From positions 9,135,403-9,199,402 of the forward strand of contig NC_031768.1 in assembly GCF_001522545.3 (NCBI RefSeq): a stretch of 64,000 bases of DNA, written 5' to 3'. Positions 27,395 to 38,733 of the stretch are shown here, one piece after another. Every line of letters begins with the position of its first letter. Position 1 is the first letter of the stretch. Under the pieces are notes generated by a model. The model had not been told where the DNA came from, searched no databases, and worked only from the letters and a program-made list of their open reading frames with translations. The position numbers and the translations under genes are program-made. The stretch is from Parus major. Taxonomy: Eukaryota > Chordata > Aves > Passeriformes > Paridae.

Positions 27395-27690
27395 ACCCTT
27401 AAGGACAGGGAAGCTGTGTGAGGAGGGGCTGAGGGCACTGGGTCTGTTCAGCCTGGAGGAGACTGAGGGGAGCCCTCACTGCAGTTACAGCTTCATCGTG
27501 TGGGGAACAGGAGGGGCAGGCACTGATCTCTGCTCTGTGGTGACAGTGACAGAGCCCAGGGAACGACCTGAAGTTGTGTCAGGGCAGGTTTGGGTTTGGG
27601 TTTGATATCAGAAAAGGGTTCTTCCCCCAGAGGGTGTTTGGGCACTGAACAGGCTCCCCAGGGCAGTGGTCACAGCACTGCATAGCACAC
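27395..27690 (+). mobile_element. CR1 LINE internal fragment (sense on plus strand)
   Basis: Recognisable CR1 ORF2-end and 3' sequence: GGGTCTGTTCAGCCTGGAGGAGACTGAGG, CCAGGGAACGACCTGAAGTTGTGTCAGG, CCAGAGGGTGTTTGGGCACTGAACAGGCTCCCCAGGGCAGTGGTCACAGCACTG. The ATTCTGTG-type tail is missing, so the copy is cut at its 3' side or broken by a later deletion. A short GGGTTT duplication occurs near 27590-27605. Confidence 0.9.
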
Positions 27691-30635
27691 CTTGACATTG
27701 CCTACACTGCCAAATAAAAGAGGAACAGGGACTGATTTCTGGCTCCCAAGGTCCAAGTAGCATGGGCTGGCTTGTGGCCACAAGACCAGATCCTGCTAGA
27801 GCAGATAGTTTGAGTCTTTTACCTATCCTGAGGCCTCACATCTCATCTGAGACTCACGTGGTCCTGGGACAAAGGGATTATTTTGTGTGTGGCTCATGGC
27901 AGCCCAAGGAATTGGGCTCCACTTCAGCTCTTTGGAGAATTCTCTTTATAACATGTAAAGAAGGGTATGAATTGCATGCTGTAGGGCATGACAAAAGGAT
28001 ATATAGGTGCATTTAAGGACACAAAGCCCGGAGACACGTTATAAGACGTTTTTAGGTGAACAGGACCAAACAGTGTAATCGTCTGCTCAAGAGTATCTTT
28101 TTGTATCAGTTGTGGGAATGAACAGTCTATCAAATTTTATATCATGTTTTGGGTGGTCAGTTTGGAGAATAAAAATGCAGTACTCAGCCTTCCTCCTCTT
28201 TCTTTAATTTAGAAATATAGACATACCCACAGAAACCTCAAATTCTTTCTAAATGTGCTAGCTCAAGCATAAGAAACTGTGTAGTTATTTAAGCATAAAA
28301 CTGGGACCTTGCTAATTTGTTCTACTACTTGAATCAACATTAGCTTTCCAATCATGGAGTAGCAAAGCTATAAAAGTCTCCATTAGTCATGTATGGGGAG
28401 TTATATTTTTATATACTTATGTCTATATTAATATTTGCATAAAAATTTTCTATCTAGGCACATACCAGATGCACAAAACAGCACAATCCATCCTCTGCCA
28501 AGTGTGAAAACCAAAAGCATAGGAACACTAGGTCTTCTTAAAAGTCAGAATTTTCAGAAAGAAATTTAAATGAAGAACAGCATTTTTCTGTAGCTTCAAT
28601 TAAAAGAAGAATTAAAATAAAACAGCTTAGAAAGTGGCTAATCCCTGCCCAGTGCTCTCCAGCACTGCCCAGGATTCCTAGAGCAGCAAATGCCTTTGGC
28701 AGCAGACAGTAACTCAGTGCTCAGTAGGAGAGAGCATGGTACTGATAAACAGAAATCTGCACCAGGTGTCTGGGGAAAAAATATACAACTCTTGATAAGT
28801 CAAAAAATACTTTGGTTATTCTCCCAAAGAAGGAAAATACTGGAGGTGCTGGTATATTGAAACTGAACTGTGATCCAGTTCCCTAAATTGAGCCCAGTAG
28901 CCTCTAATTGTCTCAGTTCAGTCAGATCCAGTACTGGAATGTCATTACTTGTAACACTGGAATTATGAGTCTGTCTCCAGCAGTTGCCAGTGCTTTGAAA
29001 TGCAGAACCTTTTTATGCAAAAAGAATAAAAGAGGATAATTTTTCTGGAAAACTCTCTCAATGTCTTCCCTAAGTTTCAAGCAAAAGTGCAAAAAAAAGT
29101 CTACTCTATGCTCCCAAAATTATTGTTTAGTCAGAATTTTTGTTTTTTTACATTTTTTCAGAGCTTTTAAAATTTATGTTTTAAAGTTTAGCACATTGCA
29201 TTAATAAATCAGAACCCTGTGAAAACAAATTATGAGGCATAGTTATATGTCAAAAAGATAAATCAGAACTTAATGGCCAGGATAGAAGATATTTTCTAAT
29301 CAGTCAACTAGAGAACTAATTAATGCTATAATTTGTAAACCAACCAAAGAAATATGACAATAAAGAAATAAGACAAATAAGTTTGTCTTAGTTGGAATGC
29401 ATAAGCCTGACAGCAAAGTTAACATTTATAATTTGGATCTTTTTGTCTAATGTTTATAAATCAGTTTGTTAAATAAGATTTGAGCAAGATATAGAAATTA
29501 ACACACTAAATTAAAAGCGTGTGGTTTCTGATGAAGGGTAAGGATTTACAAGTGTTGGAGGTAACCAAACAACAAATTTACATTCCTCGATTAGATGATA
29601 GTTAACCATTATAAATCAAAGCTGTAAATAATGTTTATCTCCTCAGATGTTCATGTTTCAGAAAACCCATCCTAAAGAAAAAGAGAAAAGCCTTGCATTT
29701 AAATTCAGTCTCCTCTTTAGCATACAAATAGAGTACGTAGTAAAGACTGAGAGAAGCTTGAGTAGATTCCTCTATTTAAATGGCCACAATACCAGCTTTT
29801 GTTCTGCTTTCTTTGCAAGCTTTGCAGCAGGAGATATACTGGTATATGACTGGCTGTAAGATTGCGACTCATACTATTAAGAATATCTGCAAATAAGAGA
29901 ATGATTGTTTTTCTCCAGAAAATGAACATGACCTGAAAAGACAGAAGAGTATCAGACTTCCCTCTGTGGATTTTCATCCTTCTCCTCCCCTGCTCTGAGT
30001 GTCTGTGCAAACAATGGAAAGCTGAATACATCTCATGCCAGAAGGCAGCAGGTTACTAAAATACCCATGACATATTTATGCAAGAGACATGCAGTAGAAC
30101 ATATGGGCCTTGGGAGCCTTTCCCACCTTCTGTCTCTGTGTATTCTTTTCAGCTGTGAGAAGGCCTGATGAAGAGATTAATTTAATTGGGAAAATGAATT
30201 TTAGGCCAGAATGAGAAAACAAAGCAATCAAAACAGGTGATTGTAGACATGAGCCTGAACGTCAAAGCATTTTAGCAGTTCTAGTAAAATAAGTTTTGCA
30301 AACTCCAGGTCAAATGCCTAAACATAATCCTGGGTTAACAGGTGGAGAAACCTCAGCCTTAAGGAAGCTGAAAACAAATAATTCAGCAGGAGCCACCAAT
30401 TTTGAGTGCTTGACTGGACAAATACATGCAGGGCTCCAAGCTGAAAACAGGAACATAACAGCAACATAAATCAATGGTTTCTTTTGAAAATGAGGTCATG
30501 GACTGGGGAGGGCTGGAAATGCAGCTGTGTCAGCACTAGAATTCACTCACTTCTGTCTTGCTGCTGAAACCATACTCCTTTCTGAAGATCTTGTCTCAAA
30601 ACCTCCACTTAGCATGAGAGCTTTAAGACTGTAAA
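27691..30635. other. intergenic, no gene seen
   Basis: AT-rich between two CR1 copies of opposite orientation. No repeat family, exon or RNA gene is recognised. Confidence 0.65.
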
Positions 30636-31056
30636 GAATCACAGAATGGGTCAGGTTGGAATGGACCATGAGGGGTCATCTGGTCCAGCTTCCCTGCTCA
30701 AGCAGGGTTATTCTAGAACAAATGGCACAGGGTTGTGTCCAGACAGTTCTTGGATTGTCTCCAGCAAGGGAGACTCCACAGCCTCTCTGGACAATCTGTT
30801 CCAGTGTTTTGTCATTAAACGGGAAAGAAATTCTTCCTCATGTTCAGGTAGAACTTCCTGGCCATCAGTTCCTGCCCATTCCTCCTGTCCCATTGCTGGG
30901 AGCAGGGAGCAGAGCCTGCTCCATCCCCTGTCCCCTCCCTGCAGACACTGACACACAGGCATGAGGGCCCCTCTCAGCCCTCTCTTCTCGAGGCTGAACA
31001 GGCCCAGCTCCCTCAGCCTTTCCTCACTGAGATGCTCCAGTCCCTCCATCTTCTGT
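30636..31056 (-). mobile_element. CR1 LINE, 3' portion (sense on minus strand)
   Basis: The plus strand begins AGAATCACAGAATGG, the reverse complement of the CR1 3' tail built on ATTCTGTG-type repeats. It then runs through typical CR1 sequence (GGTCATCTGGTCCAGCTTCCCTGCTC, AATTCTTCCTCATGTTCAG, GAGGCTGAACAGGCCCAGCTCCCTCAGCC). The minus strand encodes the remnant ORF2 C-terminus (EERLRELGLFSLEKRGLRG). It is interrupted by the assembly gap that starts at 31057 and resumes beyond it, so it is one element. Divergence is modest, so this is the youngest-looking CR1 here. Confidence 0.95.
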
Positions 31057-31561
31057 NNNNNNNNNNNNNNNNNNNNNNNNNNNNNNNNNNNNNNNNNNNN
31101 NNNNNNNNNNNNNNNNNNNNNNNNNNNNNNNNNNNNNNNNNNNNNNNNNNNNNNNNNNNNNNNNNNNNNNNNNNNNNNNNNNNNNNNNNNNNNNNNNNNN
31201 NNNNNNNNNNNNNNNNNNNNNNNNNNNNNNNNNNNNNNNNNNNNNNNNNNNNNNNNNNNNNNNNNNNNNNNNNNNNNNNNNNNNNNNNNNNNNNNNNNNN
31301 NNNNNNNNNNNNNNNNNNNNNNNNNNNNNNNNNNNNNNNNNNNNNNNNNNNNNNNNNNNNNNNNNNNNNNNNNNNNNNNNNNNNNNNNNNNNNNNNNNNN
31401 NNNNNNNNNNNNNNNNNNNNNNNNNNNNNNNNNNNNNNNNNNNNNNNNNNNNNNNNNNNNNNNNNNNNNNNNNNNNNNNNNNNNNNNNNNNNNNNNNNNN
31501 NNNNNNNNNNNNNNNNNNNNNNNNNNNNNNNNNNNNNNNNNNNNNNNNNNNNNNNNNNNNN
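31057..31561. other. assembly gap (505 N) inside a CR1 element
   Basis: A run of N separates two pieces of the same minus-strand CR1. The missing sequence is probably CR1 ORF2, possibly with a nested insertion. The gap length may be an estimate. Open frames crossing it are meaningless. Confidence 0.98.
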
Positions 31562-31660
31562 AGTATTGAACCTTGGGGGCCACCACTGGTGACAGGCCTC
31601 CAACTGGACCCTGTGTCACTGATTACCAACCTTTGGGATCTGCAATTCACTGTTTTCATA
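31562..31660 (-). mobile_element. CR1 LINE, continuation left of its 5' truncation
   Basis: Immediately after the gap the plus strand reads TTGGGGGCCACCACTGGTGACAGGCCTCCAACTGGACCC, a well-known CR1 ORF2 segment in reverse complement. Similarity fades near 31,660, which is taken as the 5' truncation point of the element. Confidence 0.85.
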
Positions 31661-34600
31661 CTTCATAGTCCACAGAATGAGGAAGAATTTTTCTGCAAGT
31701 TATTCATGCTACAAAAATTTAGAAGCACCCACTTGTACACCTGGCCTGGGGTCAATTGCTTTACACAGAGAACCTAAGTCCAACAGGTGAATATCTGAAC
31801 AGAGTTAGTAAGAAATGCACCAGTAGCAAAATGAAAGGTTCAACTTCCATCAAATTTTTGCTTTTTTTACTCCTTTTCTATATCCTAGTCATCTCCAGGG
31901 TCTCCAACTCCTAAACTAGGGTTTTCTATTTGTCTTTAATAGGATAGAGAATAAAATGCCAACCCTGATTATTAACCAGGTTTCCTAGATGCCAGTCCTA
32001 CAATATCACTTTCATGTATCAGTCAGCTCATTTGAGGTTTGCATGAGCACTGTTAGCATAAGATAAATTGCCCTAATCATTGAAAGAAGTTTCAGTAAGT
32101 AATTTTGAACACAAACTTCAACAGTTTGTTGGACTCCTGGGAACAGAGCTTTGGGAAGAAAAAAAGAAAAAAGAACTGTACATATACAGAGAATTATCCA
32201 CTAGAAACGGAAAATAGTTGAATATACTTTATTTTGAAGAATACTTTATATTTTTATTTTATTATTTATATGATTATATTCTGTATTGTTATCTATATAT
32301 ATTATTTAAATATTATTATTTAGATTGGGGTAAATAAAGATATTATACATAGATGTATGTTTTTTCTTTTCTCTTTGAAGCTGATTGTGTTACTATCAGT
32401 TTCTGTATTTCACCTATGAAATTGGATAGTACCCTTAATTTAAAGATTTCTGGGCAGCTGTGTGTGAGGAACCACACTGGAATAGTTACCATTTACATTT
32501 ATGTAATCAGCACACATAGATAAGTGTCCCTGTTCAGGCAGCAGGAGATGTGTTGTCTCCAAACACGTTGGCCTCGCTTTACTGGGAGAGCCATGCATCC
32601 CTAATTTAGCTAATTAGGGAGCTAAAAGATGGGAGTTTATATTTCCTACTGCTCTCCGTGACAGGAGCAGCCAAGGTGACTCCTGGTGTATATTGGTGCT
32701 GTTAAGTCTATAGTGATGTGTCAGCATCTGAACCTTAAAAAACTTCCCCAATTCTGGTAATCCAAGCAAAAGGACAGATTTTTTAGAGGAGTATGTGTTC
32801 TCTTTCTTTCTGGATCCTCTGTGGAAGGGTCAAAAATGTAAAGGGAAGTAGAGAAAATTACCAACCTCATAGCTGACACTGCATAGTCCAACATAGTTCA
32901 TACATAGTTCAACATTTCAAGTAAAAAATATTAAAAAAAAAAAATGTCAGGAGGATTGAGAAGAGGATAATGAATTTTATTTCTAGTAATCTGCAAATTG
33001 TTGCCAGATTTACATTTGGTTAGATATTACCTGAAAAGAACACGTTGTTTGATCCACTTGGGATGGACTTCTAGTTTAGCCCTTCTCCAGCAGAGATTGG
33101 TAAAATACTCTGATAGGTACTAATCAAAAATGGGAGCTAATTCTGCAATAGCAGAACGACTCAGATCCCTGGAGTCAGACCATGAACACCATTTTAAATT
33201 GCTAAAACAGTAATGATGACAGTTTTGTTGCAAGTAAGGTGCTACTGCATTCAGGGTAGAACCTTCGGCTTCCTGTGTAGCGTTACAGTACAGCTGCTTC
33301 AGCCAGCAGTGAAATGTTGTGCCCAGAACGTTTTGCCACAGATGTGATGTTTCCCTTTATTCTCTGCTTTCTGCAGTGGAGAAGATGATGTGGCCAAGCT
33401 CACAAGGAGCAAATACCCAGCACCAGCTTGAGGTAGTACCATCAATTTCCATCAGGACAGTAAGACCTGAGCAGAGATATCTGCTTAAAATCAATGTCAC
33501 ATTTGAGCCAGGCATTTCCTCCAGACTCAGGGGTTCAAATAACCACAGGTGTGGCTGAGAGTCACTCCCACTCCTTCCTCAGCTCTCAAGGCCAGGAACA
33601 GTGCTGGGCTACACTGTGTCACATCCCATTAAGTCATTTCACATATGACATGATGCAACCTGACATAACATGTTTGGAGGGCTGAGAGAATGTTATCTCT
33701 GTGTCCACAGGCGCTGAACACCAACTACTGAGCCTAAGCACGCACGCAGCGATTCAGGGAATGAGTGAATAGGGCTTCTCTTTTCTTTTGGGGAGAATAC
33801 ATTAAGGCATAGTCATGAATCATTTTTCACTTACTTTACATAAGTCATAGTAGGAGTCTTAAAATTCAGATTTTATGCCTTTTGATATATATTTTTTCAC
33901 CTCATAAGAATTAGCAATCATGCAGATGACTTGAGCAAACCCTGGGACTCCAATGCCAGTACAGACGTCTGGGTTTGAAAAAACACTCCTTTCAGCACCA
34001 GATTTATGAAATCTGGAGATGGTGGGTTTCTAATCCGTACTTTTTATTTATGTTAGAAACTGGTTTATGTTTATCTAGTAGAGACCCATGCACAGGCATA
34101 GCCTTATTTGTACAATGAGTGAAGAGGATGCAAGGGGCTGAGTGGTGACCTACTAAAATCAATGAATGTACATTCTGTTTCCATCTTTACCTGTCACTTT
34201 TCTCTCTGGGCTACAAATGGTGAAACAATATCGTAAAACAAGATCAGTAGATGTCTACTATTTTAAAATATAAGGATCTCTCAGTCATACTTTCTCTGCT
34301 TTGATTTAATTCTCACTATAAATAAACTTCAAAATAAAAGATAATTTGATTTTCAATTAATCCAACTTTTTTCTTTTCAGAAAATGACAAATCAATGTAT
34401 TTTAACAGCTTTGACATTTTTACCAAATGTAAATTAGATTAAATCAATCCTGTCAATTGATGTATTCGGATCAAAAAGACATGAAAACCAAAAGCAAAGT
34501 TCCTGATCAAGTTAACCTGATAAATAGTTTGTGATTATTTATTTGTCTCCAATGAAGGCAGGCAACGAATGACTGCTGAACATATGCTGCACTTGAAATT

Positions 34601-34699
34601 TAGTTGCTTAAATACGTTTGCACCAAAACTCTATGCAGAGACTGGAATATCTGCATCACCTTCCCACCCCCATCCTCCCAGTTTTTCCCCTGGTGGACA
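31661..34699. other. intergenic, no gene seen
   Basis: AT-rich, with a low-complexity ATTTATATT stretch at about 32225-32335. A 54-base acceptor-to-donor-like segment (33377-33430: CTGCTTTCTGCAG before, GTAGTA after) was considered too weak to call. Confidence 0.6.
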
Positions 34700-35220
34700 G
34701 GCACATAAAGAGCAGTTTCCAGCGCTGCAATCCCTGTGTCTGGTCCTGTTTGGGCTGTGGCTGTGGTCCAGCAGCGTTCCGCCTGGGACACAGGGGTCAG
34801 CCGGAGCTGGGAGCAGCGCTGGCCCTACCCGAGCTCCTCGGGTACACTCCTCCCGAGCACAGGACATGGGGGATATGGGGGATATGGGCTGTCACAGCTC
34901 GGCCACCCTCATCCATGCTCGGCGTGTCCCTGCTCGGGTCACACGGCATCGTACAGCTCTCGCTGGGATGTCCCTCCCTGCGCTGTCTGAGCCATCTGCC
35001 TCCGCGCTGCTTAGAGCCCTATCTCCCCCTGTAACCTCTCTTTGCGGCAGGGCTGAAGGTTCCCAGATCACCTGCAAGCACCTGGGCAGGGTGAGAAGCG
35101 AGCAGGGAGCCCCGGGGCCGGGGGGGACATCTGACCTTCCACGGCAGAGCGGAGCTGCAGCCGCAGGGCTGTGACACCACGGCGAGCAGAGGACACCGCT
35201 CCCAGCCTCCCCAACACCTG
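34700..35220. promoter_or_regulatory. orphan CpG-rich island in the desert
   Basis: This patch is clearly GC-rich and holds, by my hand count, close to 28 CpG dinucleotides in about 500 bases, while tens of kilobases on each side are AT-rich and CpG-poor. Plus-strand frames of 201 and 138 codons and minus-strand frames of 143 and 78 codons overlap here, but none shows a known domain and overlap on both strands is expected from composition. A TTTGCGGCAG acceptor-like site (35041-35050) and an AGG|GTGAGA donor-like site (35090/35091) frame 40 bases. A nine-base GGGGGATAT direct repeat lies at about 34868-34886. It may be an unannotated promoter, an enhancer island, or a GC-rich insertion. Confidence 0.5.
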
Positions 35221-38200
35221 CTGCTGGTGAAGCTGCTCCCTCAGGTGGGAATTCAGAGTTTGGGGGAGCCAGGCAGATTCCCTGTTTGATTCCCATCTCT
35301 CCCTCCCTGTGTGGCAGCCCCATTATTTCTGCTCTCAGCGGTGTGTACGTGCTGAGAGCATCCCTGATTCGGAGTGAGATGTTCCAGCCCCGAGCACCCA
35401 GAACTCACAGGATGTTTTGTTTGCTATTTGCCATTACACCATGCCTGCCTCTTTGATCAGTCGCTGTCACAAGCTCCCGTGTGAATCTTCTTGAATGAGC
35501 AAGCGAGTGAATGTGCCTCAGAGATAGCTGGTTTCAGGGGAAGGTTGCAATTCCAGCTGACTCAGACCAATTTTACTGTCACCTTTTATCAAAGGCAGAA
35601 ATCAAAACTCATGAAGGAAACGTGAGCAAGCTATACTGTGCTGAAAGTGTTCTTTTTAAATACATGGGCACATTTACCAAATGTAGAAATACAGATGCAC
35701 GTACAGATCTGCTTACCATGACATGTATGCAGGTAATGTGTTATTTTTCCAACTAGTCATTTCAATTCATGATTTATAGATGCTTATAGATTCATAAGGC
35801 CATTAACTGAACAGGTTCACTGGAAGAGAACAATTATTCTAATTTCATCCAGTCATGAATACCTCCTGGTTACATATCTAGTGACAGGAAAGGAATTGCA
35901 TTATTTTCTTTTGAAGATGAGGGATTTGGTGTACTCTGACAAAACATGGCTTGTATTGTCACACTGAAACCATCATTACTATATATTTTTCGAGCCTGCA
36001 TTTCCACAACTGACAGCTCTGAGACAACTGTGTAAAGAGCATCATAAATAACAATCCCAGTAAGGGCACAGGCACTGAGTTATCACTGCCCCTCATTAGT
36101 GGAGTACTTAAATTTTATGAATCAGTAGAAAAAATAATTTTAACTGTTGAAGGCTTAGTAATTTCTAGAAGTGCCAAGATTTCATCACATCTGTGAGAGC
36201 CAGCTGCATGTGCTTTGCACTGCTCTGATGCCTGTTTGGTGTTTCCTGAGTGGTGAAAAAGACAGAGGGAAGAAACAGAGACAAGTTCCCCTGTACTGTG
36301 CTTCCCACATCTGCCTGCCTGAAAAACTACACTGATAGATGGTGAAATATAGTTCTCATAATTTTTTTAACACGGAAGGCAGGAGATGCAATGGCTTTTA
36401 GACTACACTTTAACCTTAGAGGCAAAACGCTTCAGCACATAACTGAAGCAGTACAAGGGAAGAAAATTCAAATCCCACATCCCCCTGGATAATTAGTAAC
36501 CTACCCAGCTCTGCACTCTTTCTAAATGTTCCATTAAATAAGTACTTGGAGTTCTGATTAACCATGAGATTGCTGACAATATTTTTCTCCCCTTGATTGG
36601 CATTGGACAGATTTCTCTCTTAGAAAAAAATGCTTCACATAGATTTTTGTGATTTGCCTCTGCTATTGTAATTTTCTGCTATTGTAATTTTCTGCAATTA
36701 TTTTAAAGTCTGTTACTTCAAACTGATTTTGCTACCTGAAAGAATACGACCTCACAGTGTGTCTAATGGCATTTTGATAGCAAGAAAATATAAAAATTTA
36801 ACTTCACACTGAAAAGGAAGTTAAACAAATCCCACCTTTCGTGTCTGGAAAAACAATCAATTTGCCATGGGAGCTGCTCCAGACATACCAGCGTTGATTT
36901 TGGTTTGTTGGTTTTTGGGGGTGTTTTTAATACATTATTGATTTTTTTGAACAGTTGAGTATGGTTTACAATAGCAATAATCTGCATGAAGCCAGCCATG
37001 GCATGGGATAACACCAAGTTTATAGAACATTAGCTTTTGCCTTTAGTAGTTTACTGAGAAATTAGATTGAAAGGTGTGGGTTAGTTTTTGTTCATTTTGT
37101 TGTTAGTAATGAGTGACATTAAAGTGAACATTACTTGCATATTTCCAGGTGCTTTTGGAGTAGGGGAAAAAATATAAAATTCAGCTGTTCCTTTATGGTT
37201 TCCTAAGGCATTAACTGGCCAGTAGTTTTGCAACTGGATCACATACAGGCTGCTTTTCATCAGCTTAAATAAGTGTTTACTTCCTACTGGAGTTGCATGG
37301 ACTGAAAATTAAACATGCATTTAAGGGCTTTGGCTGAATTAGGTAGTTTAAAAGAGCTTTGGTTCCTAAATGAGATGTGGCAAGGGCTTATTTGCATGTA
37401 TCCTAACTCAAAAAATTGGAACCTGGTCTTATGTTTTCCCCTAAAGCAAGTAGAATACTGGCCAATTTATCATGTGCATCAGATGTGAAGAATCTGGGGT
37501 TGTATTCAATTCTGATATTATTAAGAAGCCTTAAGATACATTGAAACTATGAAATACATAAATTATTACAAAAGCATATTTCAAGTGTACCTCACTGCAG
37601 GGTGTAGCTGTCATCTTCTCATGCTCTGATATCTGTCCTGCAGCACTGTTTACTGGCTCCAGCTCTCTTTTGCTGCTTTTCATTTTTTTACCTTTTTTAA
37701 TAAGCATTTTGCTTTCTAACACACATAGCATGCAAGTTTAGTGAGAAGACCATGTTAGTTATTGTTGGTTGTAGCTAATGTATTATTATTATTTTTCATC
37801 TTGTTGCAGAAAGTGAAAGTCAAGGTTTTTTAATCCTGTAACCACAAAAGTATCTATTCCATGGCGTTGTTTCCTATACTGTGTCCTAATCCATTTCCAC
37901 AGAGGTTTGAAGAGTTCCAGAATAATTTTGTTGGCTTATCTCCCTACTGGTTGTTTCATTTTAGTATATATGTGCTAGAGTAAATATTTTGAGGAAAAAA
38001 TCCAGTCATTATTATACAAAACATAGCAAAATCTCATATTCCATCTTTTTGTTTAAAATATATTCAAGTTGACAGAGAGTTACAGGTACAGACTGTGAAA
38101 ATGTCCAGGCTAGGATATGTTCTGATCCATAAATATTAAATACTTCAACAGTAATAGAGATAATTTGCAATAGTTTGTTTCTGTTCCTTAGTTAGAGGTG

Positions 38201-38675
38201 CTTGGTTCAGGCCTCTGAGCTCATTTGTCTTTAATCAGCACCTGTAAAAACCTAGAGTTTTAAGGGAGCCAGTATTCATAGAGAGGGCTTTTCTTTATTG
38301 CAGAAGCCTGAAAATTGAAACAGCAGCCATGCATTTCTCAGCATGTAAAAAAAATAAATATATTGTGTGTTTATTGGTGAAGTACTGGGTTTGGGGGTCT
38401 TTTCTTGGTTTTTGCTTTCACACAAATTTATGATATGCACAAAAGGTACCACTCTTGAAGGATATATTGCTAAAAGAACTCTGAAAGCTGAGGGCAGTAA
38501 GCTTTCATGCTCTGTCTATCAAGTCTGATATTTTGACCAGTGTAAATTGTAGTCTACTTTTGGCACTATTTTTGGTAACTTTTCAAAATTAATTCAGTGG
38601 ATTTAGAAGAGACCTCTGGCATTCAAACAACAATTTCAAGGTAGGTGAAATCTAAGCTCTAAAAAATTATACATT

Positions 38676-38677
<2 letters not shown>

Positions 38678-38731
<54 letters not shown>
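38678..38731. repeat. (TA)n dinucleotide microsatellite
   Basis: An uninterrupted TA run of about 27 units. Likely variable in length and able to extrude a cruciform. Confidence 0.98.

Positions 38732-38733
<2 letters not shown>

Noticed and set aside
30708..31659. Frames of 186-303 codons around 31 kb
   Set aside because: Most of their length is N from the assembly gap; the readable ends are CR1 ORF2 remnants.
33377..33430. Acceptor-to-donor-like 54-base segment
   Set aside because: The donor (GAG|GTAGTA) is weak, there is no partner exon nearby, and the encoded stretch matches nothing I know.
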